Of a stretch of 64,000 bases of DNA, positions 48,001 through 52,940 are shown in pieces; position 1 is the first letter of the stretch; each line of letters opens with the position of its first letter. Source of the stretch: Lepeophtheirus salmonis. Taxonomy: Eukaryota; Arthropoda; Copepoda; Siphonostomatoida; Caligidae. The notes under the pieces were generated by a model. The model was not told the origin of the DNA. It saw nothing but the letters and a program-made list of their open reading frames with translations, and searched no databases. A program made the translations under genes and the position numbers. Where the stretch lies: NCBI RefSeq assembly GCF_016086655.4, contig NC_052132.2, positions 5,954,805-6,018,804 of the forward strand. The letters run 5' to 3'.

Positions 48001-50286
48001 TGTTCGAATTTCCTTATGCTGAAATTGAGTCACTCATTCTAGATCCTATTGAAAATTTAGTTACTTTGAACCTTCTTAAGTCTGATATTGAAAGACAGAG
48101 ACTTTATGTCTTTGAAACTGAACGCAAAACTGCAATTGGAACACTAGTTGCTGCATATTGTCCAACATTAGCTGATTGGATTCGTGAGGCAGCAACTTCT
48201 GGAGCAAACAAAAGACGCATTAAACAAATAACTAATGAAGACCGCCTTCGTCTTCATGCTAATGTTGTTAATTGTAGAAGATCTCTTGTTGACAATGAGT
48301 TTGTTAAAAAGTATTGCAATATGGGAGATGACGCTGGCCATAATTTTTTTAAAAATACATTGCGGAGATGGAGTACAAAGAAATTGGAAAAATTCAGGAC
48401 TGAAGCTCTTGCCAATGAGCAGGGAGAAATTTACAAAGGATATGGGCATGCGTATTGGGCGTTTACAAAGACAGGATTAGCTCAAACTCTTATGGTTATG
48501 CCCGAAGGTGATGAAGCTCAAGCAGTCGAGGTGTTTAATTTGATTCTTACTTATGCTGGGCTATCTCAAACTAATAACAATAAAGGTGCAATAAATATTT
48601 TGGATATTATCTTATTCCTTGATTTTTAATCTTTCGTTTTATGAATAGATCCAGGATTATCTGGTCTACCAAAAGAGGAGGAAGACCATGTTGTTTTAAT
48701 TCAATCCGTGCTTGATAAAGCTATGAAGAAAGACTGTCTTGTAAACGAATTGTTCCTTCAACTCATCAAACAAACTACAGATCATCCTGAACCAAACTCA
48801 AGGGTTAATTTAAGACATTGGTCACTGGTTGCTTTGGCATGCTCTGTCATTCTCCCTGTGGACAAACTAGTCAGAAAATACTTATTGGCTCATCTCAAGA
48901 AATGTTCAGCGGATTTTGTTACAGAGGAAGGAAAATATGCCAGATTTGCAGAAAAAGTATAGATTTCCGTTTGTATCTTCCAGCCATTAATAATCATCAA
49001 TATTTTTTATTTCAAGTGCTTTCACAAAACGCTTGGAACTCGACGACGCCAATGGCCTCCTTCAAAGCAGGAAATTTTATGTACAATAAATCGTCGCCCC
49101 ATATATGCCCGATTCCATTTTATGGACGGACAATTTCATGCAATTGAGTTTGATCCAAGTGCCACGGCTGAAGAGGTTCTGAAACTAGTCAAAGCAAAAA
49201 TTGGTCTTCGTGAAGGAGCTCAGGGTTTTGCTATTTATGAAGTTCTTGGGGCTCAAGAGCGTAGTCTTCTTCCTGATGAAAAAGTCGCAGATGTTATGTC
49301 TAAGTGGGAAAAATATCGATCAGCAGGAGGAACTCTTTCGAAACAATCTCGTCATCACATGTTCCTTTTCAAAAAACATCTTTTCTTGGATGAATATATT
49401 GACTTGAGGGATATTGTTGAAAAGGAATTATTGTACTATCAAGTTTTGTGCGATTTGAGATCTGATCGATTCCCTGTGACAGATATGGAAGCTGTAAGTT
49501 AACTATTATAACTTGTAGCATAATTTAAAAAATGGGGGAATTGACATAATTATCACATTTCGATTGTCCCTATAAATAATAACATTAATTATAAATTGAT
49601 TTCTTATTATCATAACTTTTTTTAGGTAATGCTTTGTGCGCTCCGAGCACAAATCGAGCTAGGAGACTATTCTTCTGGAGAAGGAGATTATCGGCAAGTA
49701 ATGACACATTGCCTTCCTCCTCGTCATTTAGTTAACATTCAGAAAGAACATGTTGCCATGCATCATCAGTCCTTGATAGCAATGAACATAGAGGAGGCGA
49801 AACAAGCGTTTTTGAATCTGATTCAATGTTGGCCCCTTCACAAAGCGACTTTATTTGATGTTACTGTAAGATTTTTTGTAATTCTAAATTATGCATTATT
49901 AACATTCAAATTTCTAGCAATCTTTTACATCCAATTGGCCCAAAACACTTTGGCTTGCCGTAGATCAAAAAGGAGTTCATTTATTGGAATTTCGAACAAG
50001 AAATGTTCTTACATCCTTTGAATATGGATCTATCTTGGATTATACTCCCTCGCTCAATCACATGCTTCTTATAACTGGGAGTGATAAAAAGCAGAGTAAA
50101 ATAATAGTAAATACCAATCAGGTATGTTCATTTTATATGACAAATAATTTGTAATTATATTCTACGAATTCATTATTTCAGGCATTCCAAATCGCTAATT
50201 TAATAAGAGAATATATTGAGGTTTTAAACCATAAAAATGAGACTGCTGGCGTACTTCCAAAAATAGTAGATATGGTGATTGAATAA
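11972..50286 (+). CDS. Unconventional myosin, class XV-like (MyTH4-FERM myosin), 18 exons, 5' incomplete
   Basis: Actin-based motor. Exons: 11972-12034, 20630-20882, 40461-40870, 42293-42700, 44062-44187, 44249-44863, 44921-45382, 45444-45485, 45578-46736, 46798-47168, 47233-47431, 47536-47863, 47932-48585, 48649-48956, 49017-49493, 49626-49865, 49918-50121, 50182-50286. All junctions are GT-AG and phases agree. The sum is 6,424 bp; removing one base for an apparent homopolymer indel in exon 6 leaves 2,140 codons plus stop. Seen in order: motor (P-loop GESGAGKT, switch I NDNSSRFGRF, switch II DIFGFENF), three IQ motifs, charged helix, proline-rich linker, MyTH4, FERM, MyTH4, FERM. No SH3 is visible between the MyTH4-FERM units, whereas class VII and vertebrate XV carry one. 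By family knowledge such myosins carry cargo in filopodia or stereocilia. Class XV (fly Myo10A/sisyphus type) is favoured; class VII is the alternative. The motor's first part (roughly 90-100 residues) is missing. Confidence 0.88.
12977..13100. mobile_element. Mariner end fragment (GGTGGTCCATT family)
   Basis: GAGTGGTCCATTATAGTCTA, ACACTTTAAATTTTAAGCTT and CAACAAGATATAATTTATTA match the terminal sequence of the mariner copy at 29241 (GGGTGGTCCATTAAAATCTA onward). Only this end is present. Confidence 0.6.
13164..14081. repeat. Long-range perfect inverted repeat, 17 bp, possible element ends
   Basis: GGCTTAGAGCCAAAATG at 13164-13180 recurs inverted at 14065-14081 (CATTTTGGCTCTAAGCC). The 0.9-kb interior has an open frame of 117 codons at 13630-13983 that resembles nothing I know. 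Target duplications are not evident, so calling it a transposon is inference. Confidence 0.35.
14868..15240 (+). repeat. Family Y copy
   Basis: Starts CTGTCAACACAAAAGTAAGC, continues GAATGATTTTTCTCAAAATT, then CGTCACAATAAAAGAATAAG, TCATCCCACAAATTTGGATA and CTCAAATATGCCTATGAAAT. The same order is seen at 39727-40025, partly at 22320-22530, and reversed at 30120-30790 and 32200-32395. Confidence 0.7.
16449..16840. mobile_element. Non-autonomous element with terminal inverted repeats (ACCGGGTGTTGTT)
   Basis: The left end CCGGGTGTTGTTAAAAAAGT and the right end, reading in reverse CCCGTTGTTGGGGGAAGAAG, are imperfect inverted repeats flanked by TA. Length is about 392 bp with no transposase frame. 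The TA flank suggests a Tc1/mariner-derived MITE. Confidence 0.6.
17515..18210 (+). mobile_element. Low-complexity AT element (GGGCGTC family), longest copy
   Basis: Left end CAGGGGCGTTTGCAG then TAGGGCTCCCCCCAAAAG. The body is at least ten degenerate units around GAATAGCTATAGATTTTTTT and GAAATTTTTGTCCAAAAAAT. The right end, after an A-run, is TCCTTTGGATTGTTC. ATTGT occurs directly outside both ends, a possible 5-bp target duplication. No credible ORF. Confidence 0.6.
19055..19240. mobile_element. Inverted-repeat element (GTGTTGTG...TTATTT family), copy 2
   Basis: AGTCCTGCCTATCAGTTCTA, ATAAAGTTTGGTCTTTGATG, and the right part ACCGAATAAATAAGGACC followed by AATGCAATACT match the copy at 24088-24297. 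The left end is degraded. Confidence 0.6.
19255..19335 (-). repeat. Family Z fragment
   Basis: In reverse it reads CACTGACGTCATAAATTGTA, then ATTGAAGGAGACACCATTTT, matching 42800-42845 (CACTGACGTCATAATTTTTT, ATTGAAGGAGACGCCATTTT). Confidence 0.6.
19685..19910 (-). pseudogene. Mariner/Tc1-type transposase fragment
   Basis: The minus strand shows VLLQQDGAPVYAFWSRVKS, in which QQDGAPV is the second catalytic block of this transposase superfamily. A different frame downstream gives RHEVIADANGGTSKFGRDN. Only about 70 codons survive, with a frame change and no recognisable ends. Confidence 0.5.
19990..20200 (-). repeat. Dispersed repeat, paired with 24310-24520
   Basis: In reverse it reads CCCCCTGTTTGTACG, AGGATTATGGCAATAGTTAC, then AATATATGGTTATATATG, aligning with 24345-24440 (CCCCCTGTTTGTTTG, AGGATTACGGCAAACGTTAT, GTTATATATGGTTAG). 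Confidence 0.6.
20630..20882 (+). CDS. Myosin exon 2 (P-loop)
   Basis: A 253-bp exon, acceptor TTATTACAG, donor GTAAGA, phase 0 in and phase 1 out. It begins ACVFSYHLAKIGALPPHVF and contains the nucleotide-binding P-loop GESGAGKTETTKFILEYL at about residues 60-77 of the visible protein, then QILEANTILESFG. It is isolated between introns of 8.6 kb and 19.6 kb. The open frame reading past 20882 into the intron is not coding: the next exon restores the expected FGNAKT sequence across the junction. Confidence 0.93.
21016..21440 (+). mobile_element. Low-complexity AT element (GGGCGTC family)
   Basis: Left end CTCAAGGGCGTCCGCAGG, then GTTGCAGCCCCCCCCCC. The body has TCTGTGAATACGTAAGATTT and TGTGAGTAGCTGAGGATTTT units. 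The right end TCCTGGAGAAGCCCCTGTC reads in reverse GACAGGGGCTTCTCCAGGA, an imperfect inverted copy of the left end. Confidence 0.6.
22320..22535 (+). repeat. Family Y partial copy
   Basis: CGTCACAATAAAAGAATTTG, AAATGGATAAATTTTATTTG and TTAAATCAAATACAGGCTAT match 15026-15120 in family Y. Confidence 0.6.
24088..24297. mobile_element. Inverted-repeat element (GTGTTGTG...TTATTT family), copy 3
   Basis: Left end GTTGTGTGAGTCCTTATTTA and right end, in reverse, GTTGTGACAGCCCTTATTTA are good inverted repeats, 210 bp apart. Interior has ATCAGTTCTAAAACTGATAA, a small palindrome shared with 19090-19115. No coding capacity. Confidence 0.7.
24310..24520 (+). repeat. Dispersed repeat, paired with 19990-20200
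   Basis: Forward partner of 19990-20200. It contains GATTACGGCAAACGTTATGG and GTTATATATGGTTAGTAC. Function unknown. Confidence 0.6.
24785..24945. repeat. Repeat end with GGTCTAAGG...CCGACTGAAACCC, paired with 28785-28895
   Basis: TTAGTCCGGTCTAAGGTTTT and CCGACTGAAACCCAACAGTG align with 28850-28890 (TTCAGACCGGTCTTGGAAAC, TTCGACCGAACCCTAACAC). Read in reverse, both resemble the element start at 2232 and 27353 (GTGTTRRRACTCGGTC), so they are probably right-hand ends of one family. Confidence 0.45.
25190..27075. repeat. Cluster of about seven family X copies in both orientations
   Basis: Reverse copies lie at roughly 25190-25440, 25440-25640 and 25640-25950; forward copies at about 26090-26360, 26450-26830 and 26890-27070. 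Landmarks: TCCTTGTTGGAT, TCTTTGTTGGACTCAGAGTA, GGGGATCGACATCGGAGTAA, AAACGTCATGAGCGTTATTC. The orientation flips once near 26.0 kb. No open frame is conserved among units. Confidence 0.65.
27353..27905. repeat. Repeat element start plus family X copy
   Basis: 27353 begins TATTAGTGTTGAGACTCGGTC, like 2229. From about 27720 a forward family X copy follows: ATAAAAGACGGAGAGAAACC, TCCTTGTTGGGCTTGAGGAT, CGACATTGGAGTCAATC, ATCACAGCTTCTTGTTGCTG. Confidence 0.5.
27955..28340 (-). pseudogene. Mariner-type transposase, carboxy-terminal fragment
   Basis: The minus strand encodes PPSSPPLNPLDFFEWGAVEQH, in which NPLDFF carries the third catalytic aspartate, followed by NTKPELMFSIREELRNL. In a shifted frame downstream come SVIDAKGDGYW residues, the usual protein end. 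The low-coordinate edge TATACAGGATGCGACCTC may be the element end. The first two catalytic blocks are missing and at least one frameshift is present. Confidence 0.65.
29241..30086 (-). mobile_element. Internally deleted mariner (GGTGGTCCATT family)
   Basis: Ends: ACCGGGTGGTCCATTAAAAT at 29241, and inverted near 30050-30086 (reading in reverse TACGGGGTCGTACATTGCAA). The minus strand keeps amino-terminal parts (LERKKGSVKKAKLDLEEYKK, VNNLGVSQPTVKKTIKKVC) and carboxy-terminal parts (SPDTNPLDYTFLVHVEGKAC, RHPNTKALKVTVSQ) with the middle deleted and several stops. About 0.85 kb remains of an expected 1.3 kb. Same family at 12977 and 38358. Confidence 0.75.
30120..30790 (-). repeat. Family Y copies, reversed
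   Basis: GATAATTCAATC-type landmarks in reverse: AATTTGTGGGATGAGTTAAG at 30117, TTTAAGTGCAATTTG at 30640, and AAAAATCACTCTAGCTTGCT with TTTGTGTTGACGAG at 30740-30775. The last is the reverse of the family Y start CTGTCAACACAAAAGTAAGC. A 112-codon frame across it (30481-30819) is incidental. Confidence 0.6.
31490..31975 (-). pseudogene. Mariner-type transposase remnant, internally deleted
   Basis: The minus strand has an amino-terminal piece (LQTSMRKFSKKHNVTDHKCR, a helix-turn-helix type segment) joined to a carboxy-terminal piece (PPSSPDLNTLEYGISSAIEA, KTCVVLHRNTVELKAFIE). The third catalytic position falls in NTLEYG, where E replaces the usual D. The first two catalytic blocks are absent. 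Inverted ends were not identified. Confidence 0.65.
32200..32395 (-). repeat. Family Y partial copy, reversed
   Basis: AATTTGTGGGAGAAGTATAG, then TGAAATAAATCATTCTAACT and TGCTTCTATGTTGACGGTCC match the reverse of the family Y start. Confidence 0.55.
33785..34327 (-). pseudogene. DD41D (rosa-like) mariner copy A, internally deleted
   Basis: High-coordinate end: reading in reverse, GTAAAGGGTGGCCCATCTAG at 34313-34327. The minus strand gives an amino-terminal half (NYVGRNKAPSRQFVDKFVKH, VRENGSLMDKTTRYRVRPVR, SIENISAVAESE). It then jumps to AAVTVNGERYRAMLEDFCFP and the QQDGATCH block in a shifted frame. 33836-33973 is nearly identical to 63862-64000, so both belong to one family. Confidence 0.75.
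34600..35130 (+). repeat. Degenerate family X related copies
   Basis: CTGTTATTTTAAGGAGAGAA, TCATGATAAATGGAGAGTGA, TTAGTTGTTATCATTATTAT and TTGATTCTTGATCAGTATT resemble the left part of forward family X. Two tandem partial units seem present. Weak evidence. Confidence 0.35.
35138..35948 (+). mobile_element. Internally deleted mariner with terminal inverted repeats (CAGRGTGAG)
   Basis: The left end CAGAGTGAGGACTCAAAAAT and the right end, in reverse CAGGGTGAGCACTCAAAAAT, are near-perfect inverted repeats with TA next to them. The plus strand keeps MPEQQAKRQRVCDLLCAQV near the amino end and SSSPDVSPLDFAVWRDLEGK near the carboxy end. SNIDALKAVIP follows, then a shifted end. Frames are broken by stops. 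About 0.81 kb remains. Confidence 0.75.
36430..36600 (-). repeat. Family X copy
   Basis: GAGTAGCTTAGTTGTCATGA, CGTTTAATAAATCAGCTCCT, GAAGGAAATAAACAGAAATC and AACAAGTACTTACCCTTTAT are the reverse landmarks. Confidence 0.6.
36700..36935 (-). repeat. Family X copy
   Basis: TTGCTATTATGACGTTTCAT, CTCCAACGGCTATGAAAACA, GATCTTGAATTCTACTCTGA, GTCCGACTAGGACATATAAC and ATGCTCTGTCATTTATGAGC in reverse family order. Confidence 0.6.
37677..38110 (-). pseudogene. DD34D (mauritiana/SETMAR-type) mariner, internally deleted
   Basis: The low-coordinate end TTGGGGAAAAAGTAATTTCG is a typical DD34D terminal repeat. The minus strand reads IDHKTVLNHLQKAGYKK directly into VYHHNNTRPHTSLMTRQELG, then WEVLMTPPYSPDLAPSN and a stop. 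N replaces catalytic D both in HHDN-type and in SDY-type positions. The segment between the amino domain and the second catalytic block is deleted. The other terminal repeat was not seen. Confidence 0.75.
38358..38660 (+). mobile_element. Mariner 5' fragment (GGTGGTCCATT family), plus orientation
   Basis: Begins CTGGGTGGTCCATTGAAATC and reads through GTTCAAGTCGAGAAAATGAC, which aligns with the reverse of 29885-29930. It then enters the start of a transposase (LERDSTNFHSCTPSSWVSPG). The coding part is broken by a stop after about 30 codons. The 3' half is missing. Confidence 0.6.
39727..40030 (+). repeat. Family Y copy
   Basis: CCCGTCAACACAAAAACAAG, GAATGATTTTTCAAAGATTT, ATTTATCGTCACAATAATAG, AATTCCACAAATTTGAATAT and CTCAAATATGTCTATGAAAT match 14868-15210 in order. 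Confidence 0.7.
40461..40870 (+). CDS. Myosin exon 3 (switch I, upper 50K)
   Basis: A 410-bp exon, acceptor ATTACAG, donor GTTAGA, phase 1 in and 0 out. The split glycine is completed as FG|NAKTIRNDNSSRFGRF, the conserved switch I region contacting ATP phosphates. It continues through YHIFYQLTSAA and ends SAILWLGNLEFE. The acceptor falls after the 19.6-kb intron. Nothing in the exon looks damaged. Confidence 0.93.
40871..42292 (+). other. Myosin intron 3
   Basis: A 1.4-kb AT-rich intron with short internal similarities (GAGTTACGAATCTG and AGATCTGTAACTCAATCGAT blocks). No mobile element is recognised. Confidence 0.6.
42293..42700 (+). CDS. Myosin exon 4 (HCM loop to switch II and relay helix)
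   Basis: A 408-bp phase 0/0 exon, acceptor TTTTTCTAG, donor GTATGT. It encodes DTDNEKAKI, then the HCM-loop region, the RHAMSKALYSRTF helix (equivalent of the DALAK motif), switch II as ILDIFGFENF, and the relay helix SFEQLCINYTNEKLHKFFN, ending VFALEQEA. All the canonical residues of the switch II glycine and relay segment are present, consistent with an active ATPase. Confidence 0.93.
42790..43190 (+). repeat. Family Z copy, uninterrupted
   Basis: CACTGACGTCATAATTTTTT, ATTGAAGGAGACGCCATTTT, CAATAAGTCTTGATAC, AAGTCAAAGTAATATTTACT, GAAATAAGATTGTATAACGC. It matches both halves around the mariner at 7888-8432 and partly 20390-20430 (AAAATAAGATTGTATAACGA). It lies in myosin intron 4. Confidence 0.7.
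43400..43535 (+). repeat. Dispersed repeat, partner of 1690-1840
   Basis: Forward partner: TGTCCCCGCTTATCACGG, ACCCGTAAAATGGGAAAAAT. The short ORF covering it is not conserved in the partner. Confidence 0.6.
44062..44187 (+). CDS. Myosin exon 5 (lower 50K domain)
   Basis: A 126-bp phase 0/0 exon of 42 codons, acceptor TTTCAG, donor GTAAAT. It starts YRVEEIQFSHITF after EQEA and holds DNTHCVELIEKPPKCILKLL followed by AEQCHMPG, matching the myosin segment after the relay helix. It is followed by a 61-bp intron; from here on the gene switches to very short introns. Confidence 0.9.
44249..44863 (+). CDS. Myosin exon 6 (actin-binding region, SH helices); contains a frameshift
   Basis: A 615-bp exon, acceptor TATTTTAG, donor GTAAGT. 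It encodes GCDAAYLTNIRSEF, HYAGTVTYSVAGFVDKN, a loop-2 stretch rich in K/T, NPWYVRCIKPN, and the SH-helix segment LGMLEIIRIRKQGFPIHMP. After YKCLHRK the frame runs to a TGA at 44843. The family-typical LPLDQRHAC reads in the frame one base later, up to the donor. One extra A in the 7-A run at 44824-44830 explains it. A sequencing or assembly indel is likeliest; a genuine allele defect is possible. Confidence 0.9.
44921..45382 (+). CDS. Myosin exon 7 (converter end, three IQ motifs, charged helix)
   Basis: A 462-bp exon, acceptor TTTTTTTTAG, donor GTAAAT, phase 2 in and out. It begins ALIQLEGLP and contains GKNKIFLR at the motor end. Three IQ motifs follow, recognisable by AIMIQKTWKG, AAKKIQERY and AALIIQAHLRG, the binding sites for calmodulin or light chains. 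Then comes an E/R/K-rich segment (EAKRVEEERRRQEK onward) likely to form a single alpha-helix or short coiled coil. Confidence 0.92.
45444..45485 (+). CDS. Myosin exon 8 (42-bp micro-exon)
   Basis: A 42-bp exon between acceptor TTTTTAG and donor GTAAGA, phase 2 in and 2 out. It reads SRRNSFASLADIDEG across its junctions. RRNSF resembles a basophilic-kinase phosphorylation site (R-R-x-S), an inference only. Inclusion keeps the frame of exons 7 and 9; skipping it would also keep the frame because 42 is divisible by three, so it could be alternatively spliced. Confidence 0.8.
45578..46736 (+). CDS. Myosin exon 9 (proline-rich linker and first MyTH4)
   Basis: A 1,159-bp exon, the largest, acceptor ATTTTAG, donor GTATTT, phase 2 in and 0 out. 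It starts EAQYEMMKLSQLADQLNPK, then NVVDLDQLFNFLSGE, two proline runs (PPPPPPPESRTPSPPP and GPPPPPPV) of the kind bound by SH3, WW or EVH1 domains, a charged KK/EE region, and the first MyTH4 domain starting near HDLLEFAENYF. MyTH4 hallmarks include IIRHGLEREELRDEIYVQ and RIWLLLCL. MyTH4 domains act with FERM as microtubule or cargo binding units. Confidence 0.92.
46798..47168 (+). CDS. Myosin exon 10 (end of MyTH4-1, start of FERM-1)
   Basis: A 371-bp exon, acceptor ATTTCAG, donor GTAAGT, phase 0 in and 2 out. YFVSFLN and YVEWCLDNC close the first MyTH4. The ubiquitin-like F1 lobe of FERM-1 follows: VCRFFFLDGRTKALDIHP, DTAQDVLQKLADKIGL, then GWALYQSLPDDG and YDIISEWEL. Confidence 0.9.
47233..47431 (+). 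CDS. Myosin exon 11 (FERM-1 F1/F2 link)
   Basis: A 199-bp exon, acceptor CATTTCAG, donor GTAAGA, phase 2 in and 0 out. The split codon gives WEL followed by ASQTQPNQPLNK, then SPSRRNSFKK. RFILKKRLFTNTREIP is typical of the start of the FERM F2 lobe, ending LLYAQAVHSVVK. RRNSF occurs both here and in exon 8. Confidence 0.87.
47536..47863 (+). CDS. Myosin exon 12 (FERM-1 F2 lobe)
   Basis: A 328-bp exon, acceptor CGATAG, donor GTAATT, phase 0 in and 1 out. It encodes CDDLPVSEKVALQLAGLQAQ, the alpha-helical F2 lobe, then YRDVDGFLPQRI and AKVWYLSCVMQYPLYGC, the hallmark of MyTH4-FERM myosins leading into F3. Confidence 0.88.
47932..48585 (+). CDS. Myosin exon 13 (FERM-1 F3 lobe and start of MyTH4-2)
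   Basis: A 654-bp exon, acceptor AATACATAG, donor GTGCAA, phase 1 in and 1 out. NDIVIGVNADGILLIKPDDK to ADWIRE is the PH-like F3 lobe of FERM-1. After a basic stretch (GANKRRIKQITNEDRL) the second MyTH4 region begins, with GYGHAYWAFTKTGLAQ and VFNLILTYAGL. I see no SH3-like segment here, where class VII and vertebrate class XV tails have one. Confidence 0.88.
48649..48956 (+). CDS. Myosin exon 14 (MyTH4-2)
   Basis: A 308-bp exon, acceptor ATGAATAG, donor GTATAG, phase 1 in and 0 out. The split codon makes aspartate: DPGLSGLPKEEED. Core MyTH4 signatures follow: LVNELFLQLIKQTTDHPEP, HWSLVALACSVILP, VRKYLLAHLKKC and KYARFAEK. Confidence 0.9.
49017..49493 (+). CDS. Myosin exon 15 (end of MyTH4-2, FERM-2 F1/F2)
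   Basis: A 477-bp phase 0/0 exon, acceptor ATTTCAAG, donor GTAAGT. CFHKTLGTRRRQWPPS ends MyTH4-2. FERM-2 begins with RFHFMDGQFHAIEFDP, SATAEEVLKLVKAKIGL, then FLFKKHLFLDEYID and LLYYQVLCDLRSDRFPV of the F2 lobe. Confidence 0.91.
49626..49865 (+). CDS. Myosin exon 16 (FERM-2 F2 lobe)
   Basis: A 240-bp phase 0/0 exon, acceptor TTTTTTTAG, donor GTAAGA. It encodes VMLCALRAQIELGDY, HCLPPRHLV, EEAKQAFLNLIQCWPLHKAT and FDVT, the helical F2 lobe leading into F3. Confidence 0.9.
49918..50121 (+). CDS. Myosin exon 17 (FERM-2 F3 lobe)
   Basis: A 204-bp phase 0/0 exon after a 52-bp intron (the shortest), acceptor TTTCTAG, donor GTATGT. NWPKTLWLAVDQKGVHLLE is the first strand pair of the F3 lobe, followed by SFEYGSILDYTPSLNHMLL and SKIIVNTNQ. 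Confidence 0.9.
50182..50286 (+). CDS. Myosin last exon (exon 18) with stop codon
   Basis: A 105-bp exon, acceptor TATTTCAG. AFQIANLIREYIEVLNH is the closing helix of the F3 lobe, ending VLPKIVDMVIE and TAA at 50284-50286. The protein therefore ends with FERM-2 and a short 15-residue tail, as usual in the family. Confidence 0.9.
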   Translation, partial: AFQIANLIREYIEVLNHKNETAGVLPKIVDMVIE

Positions 50287-51681
50287 TTATTTAGTAGGAG
50301 CAACTACAAGAATTATATTGGTATTCTTAAGCTCTCGGAGAAAGATATTTATTAATAATCAAGAATGAACATTCATATATATTTTTTACTCACATTCATT
50401 TACTAATAGTTTACATATATATTATATATGTATAAAGCTGCAAAAAACGTGTTTTTTTTTACATATTTATTAAGTCCCCAAAAGCTTTTCCTTTTGAATT
50501 TCCAATGTACGATATGTACATTTATACCTAAACTAAAAATGCTCTAAAAAGTGGAAAATTAGATTATTATTTCAAGCAAATTTCACTGCCTCGTATCTAC
50601 TGGAGATAAGTTAATTGAACCCACTAATCTACATACAACTTGTCTCCCTTCCTTTTAATTCATTTTTGGTAATTAGCTTTCTTAAGTCATATAGCTTTTA
50701 CTTTATTTAACAAAGTTTGATTCCTATTATTTTATTCATTTGGACTAAGTCATTTTTGAGTAATTTATAGGTTTTCAAATTTGTTTTATTTTGACACTAC
50801 CTTTTACTATTTGCCGCCTTTTTCTTAATCCATTGATTAAACTAATGTTTTAACTAAATATATAAAATACATACCCACATATACACAGCATATATTCCAT
50901 ACAATTATGAAGAAAAAAAAGAAAAAATCATAGTATTTTTTGATCTCAGTTAATGAACGTTAATTAATTATTATTCATTTTATCAATATCTGACAAAAAA
51001 ATATTTAAAGACAAATAAAATAAATTAATTTATGAAAATGCGCTTGTTTTTTATTTATTTATTATTGTTGAGATGATGAATAACTAGGGTTGTAAATATC
51101 GGATCGAACTATACTGTTGTGTCTCAATCAGATTAATTATATCGCTAGGAGAAGAAGAAAAAGAAAATGGTGATGAAATAATGATAAAGAGAAGTCATCT
51201 GTAATCTTGTCATGGACGTCTCGAGATGTCCATGAATCTTGTATTGTTTAGACATTATGACTTTAGGAGAAGGAGAAATGAATCATGGATCTGGGATGAT
51301 GAGTCTATTTTGAAAGGACTCATTGAATCGTGGCACGTTTATGAATCATAGGCCTGGTCTTAGTTGAGGCTTGAAGAAATGGAAGAAACTCCATCGATAA
51401 AAAAAAAAGAAGAATATTTATTGATGATCTTGTCCTAAGATGGTGGGTAGCCTCTTATTTTTCTACTGTATCTACTTTAACTCTCTAAGTAGATTTAATT
51501 ACTCGCGAATAGCTCCTTTCTTGAATTCATCTTACATCTTCTGATTTTTTCATTCTTTGTAGACTCCATCTCGACTTCCCTATGAAGCTGAAAATCACAG
51601 AAGAATCTTATCAGGACAAACTAATTTAGACTATCTCTATCCCAGATGGTGTGTAAAGTGATCTTGCTAGACTATCTCTTA
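50287..51681 (+). other. 3' flank of the myosin gene
   Basis: AT-rich, no ORF of note. An AATAAA at about 51014 (ACAAATAAAATAAATT) is one of several possible poly-A signals; I cannot choose among them. From about 51200 there is GGACGTCTCGAGATGTCCAT, a local palindrome, then sequence leading into the retroelement end. Confidence 0.4.
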
Positions 51682-51805
51682 ATCAGTGATCTACTTTTTA
51701 TATTTACTGAATTTGCTCTATCACTCTCCAGAAGCTTATTTTCCACTCTTGGAACTCTGTCTCTCTCGATCCTGCTCAATCAAGAGGGCTATCTTGTCAA
51801 CTTTG
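51682..51805 (+). repeat. Left inverted terminal repeat of the DIRS element
   Basis: About 124 bp, roughly 90 percent identical by eye to the reverse of 56607-56729. Includes CACTCTCCAGAAGCTTATTT and TCTTGTCAACTTTG. Confidence 0.8.
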
Positions 51806-51814
51806 TGTGGATGA

Positions 51815-52940
51815 TTGTTTATTAGAAAAAAACATCATCCCTGCGGCTCTATTGATGACACCTCAACGGGGATCAGGGATCCTCCTACCCAGGAATCGGT
51901 ATCTCCAAGAACATCGACAGAGACTAATCAGAACAATTTAAGTGCTGACGCAAATCCATCGACATCAGGGTCATCAACACAGGCACAGACTACTCCGCCA
52001 GCCGTGATGTTTTTCCCAATGTTTGCCTTCGCTCTACCAAACATGGATTGGAACAAGGAAAACTTTTTCAACTACCATTCTGGTATGGTGAATGCTTTTT
52101 CATCAAAAGAAAACACAGCTCCACGCCCGCCGCCAACATCAAATAATGAAATTGAGACTGGAGAAAGGGTGGGTGAGAAACCCCTAAGTTTCTCACCTTC
52201 AGATAAGATTTTAGAACTCTTTCAAAAAGAGCTTCTTTCAACGGAAGCAAGACTCAACGCTTCCAACTTTAAAGTATTTATGATCGCCAATTTTGGCCTT
52301 AGTTCATTGAATTATGAAAGGTTAAAGATCCTGGAGGCTAATCTGGATTAGCGGCAGAGACCAACCTAACCAGTTGGGCCATCCTCCATAAACCTGGAGG
52401 AACCCCCTTAGACCTTCCATTACCCTCTATGAGGAGCTGAACAAGGCTTTGAAAATGTCTTCTAATCTCATAAAAACCTCTAATGATTCCTTGACCTTAG
52501 ATTTAAGGGAGGCTAAGGATTTATTAGCAAGCTCACACGCTGAACTCTCCGCCAGACTTGGGAAGGGTGTCTATTCAATCTCTTACCTTGACAAGGTTGT
52601 CAGAGAAAGTAAGAAAAGAGGTTGGGAGCTCATACAAGCCAAAAGAAGGATTGAGTCCCTGATTACCAGCTACAGGAGAGGAGCATTAACCGCCACCCTA
52701 GAGCAAGAGATAAAATCGGCGGTTTTCACTAAGAAAGACTCCTTCGACAAGACGAGGAAAATGCTTTACGCCGCCTCTACCGTCAAGAGCGTAAAGGAAT
52801 TTCTAAGAAGAAGCCAGTTCCTAAAAATAAACACTCCAAATTCAATCCCTATCCTCCCCGGCAACCTGCTCCATCAACCTCATAGGTCCAAAACCTTTCC
52901 AGCAAAGGGATCAAAAGTCCCCGAATTACTGGAGCTTTAA
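51815..52940 (+). pseudogene. DIRS Gag-like ORF1, frameshifted
   Basis: The first part (51815-52351) is S/T/P-rich then helical (SPSDKILELFQKELLSTEAR). After a +1 shift the frame continues as YEELNKALKMSSNLIKTSND, HAELSARLGKGVYSISYLDK, RRIESLITSYRRGALT, TKKDSFDKTRKMLYAASTVK and ends near 52938. It occupies the Gag position of the element; no zinc knuckle is visible. An ATG is not evident at the first frame's start, so that start is uncertain. Confidence 0.55.
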
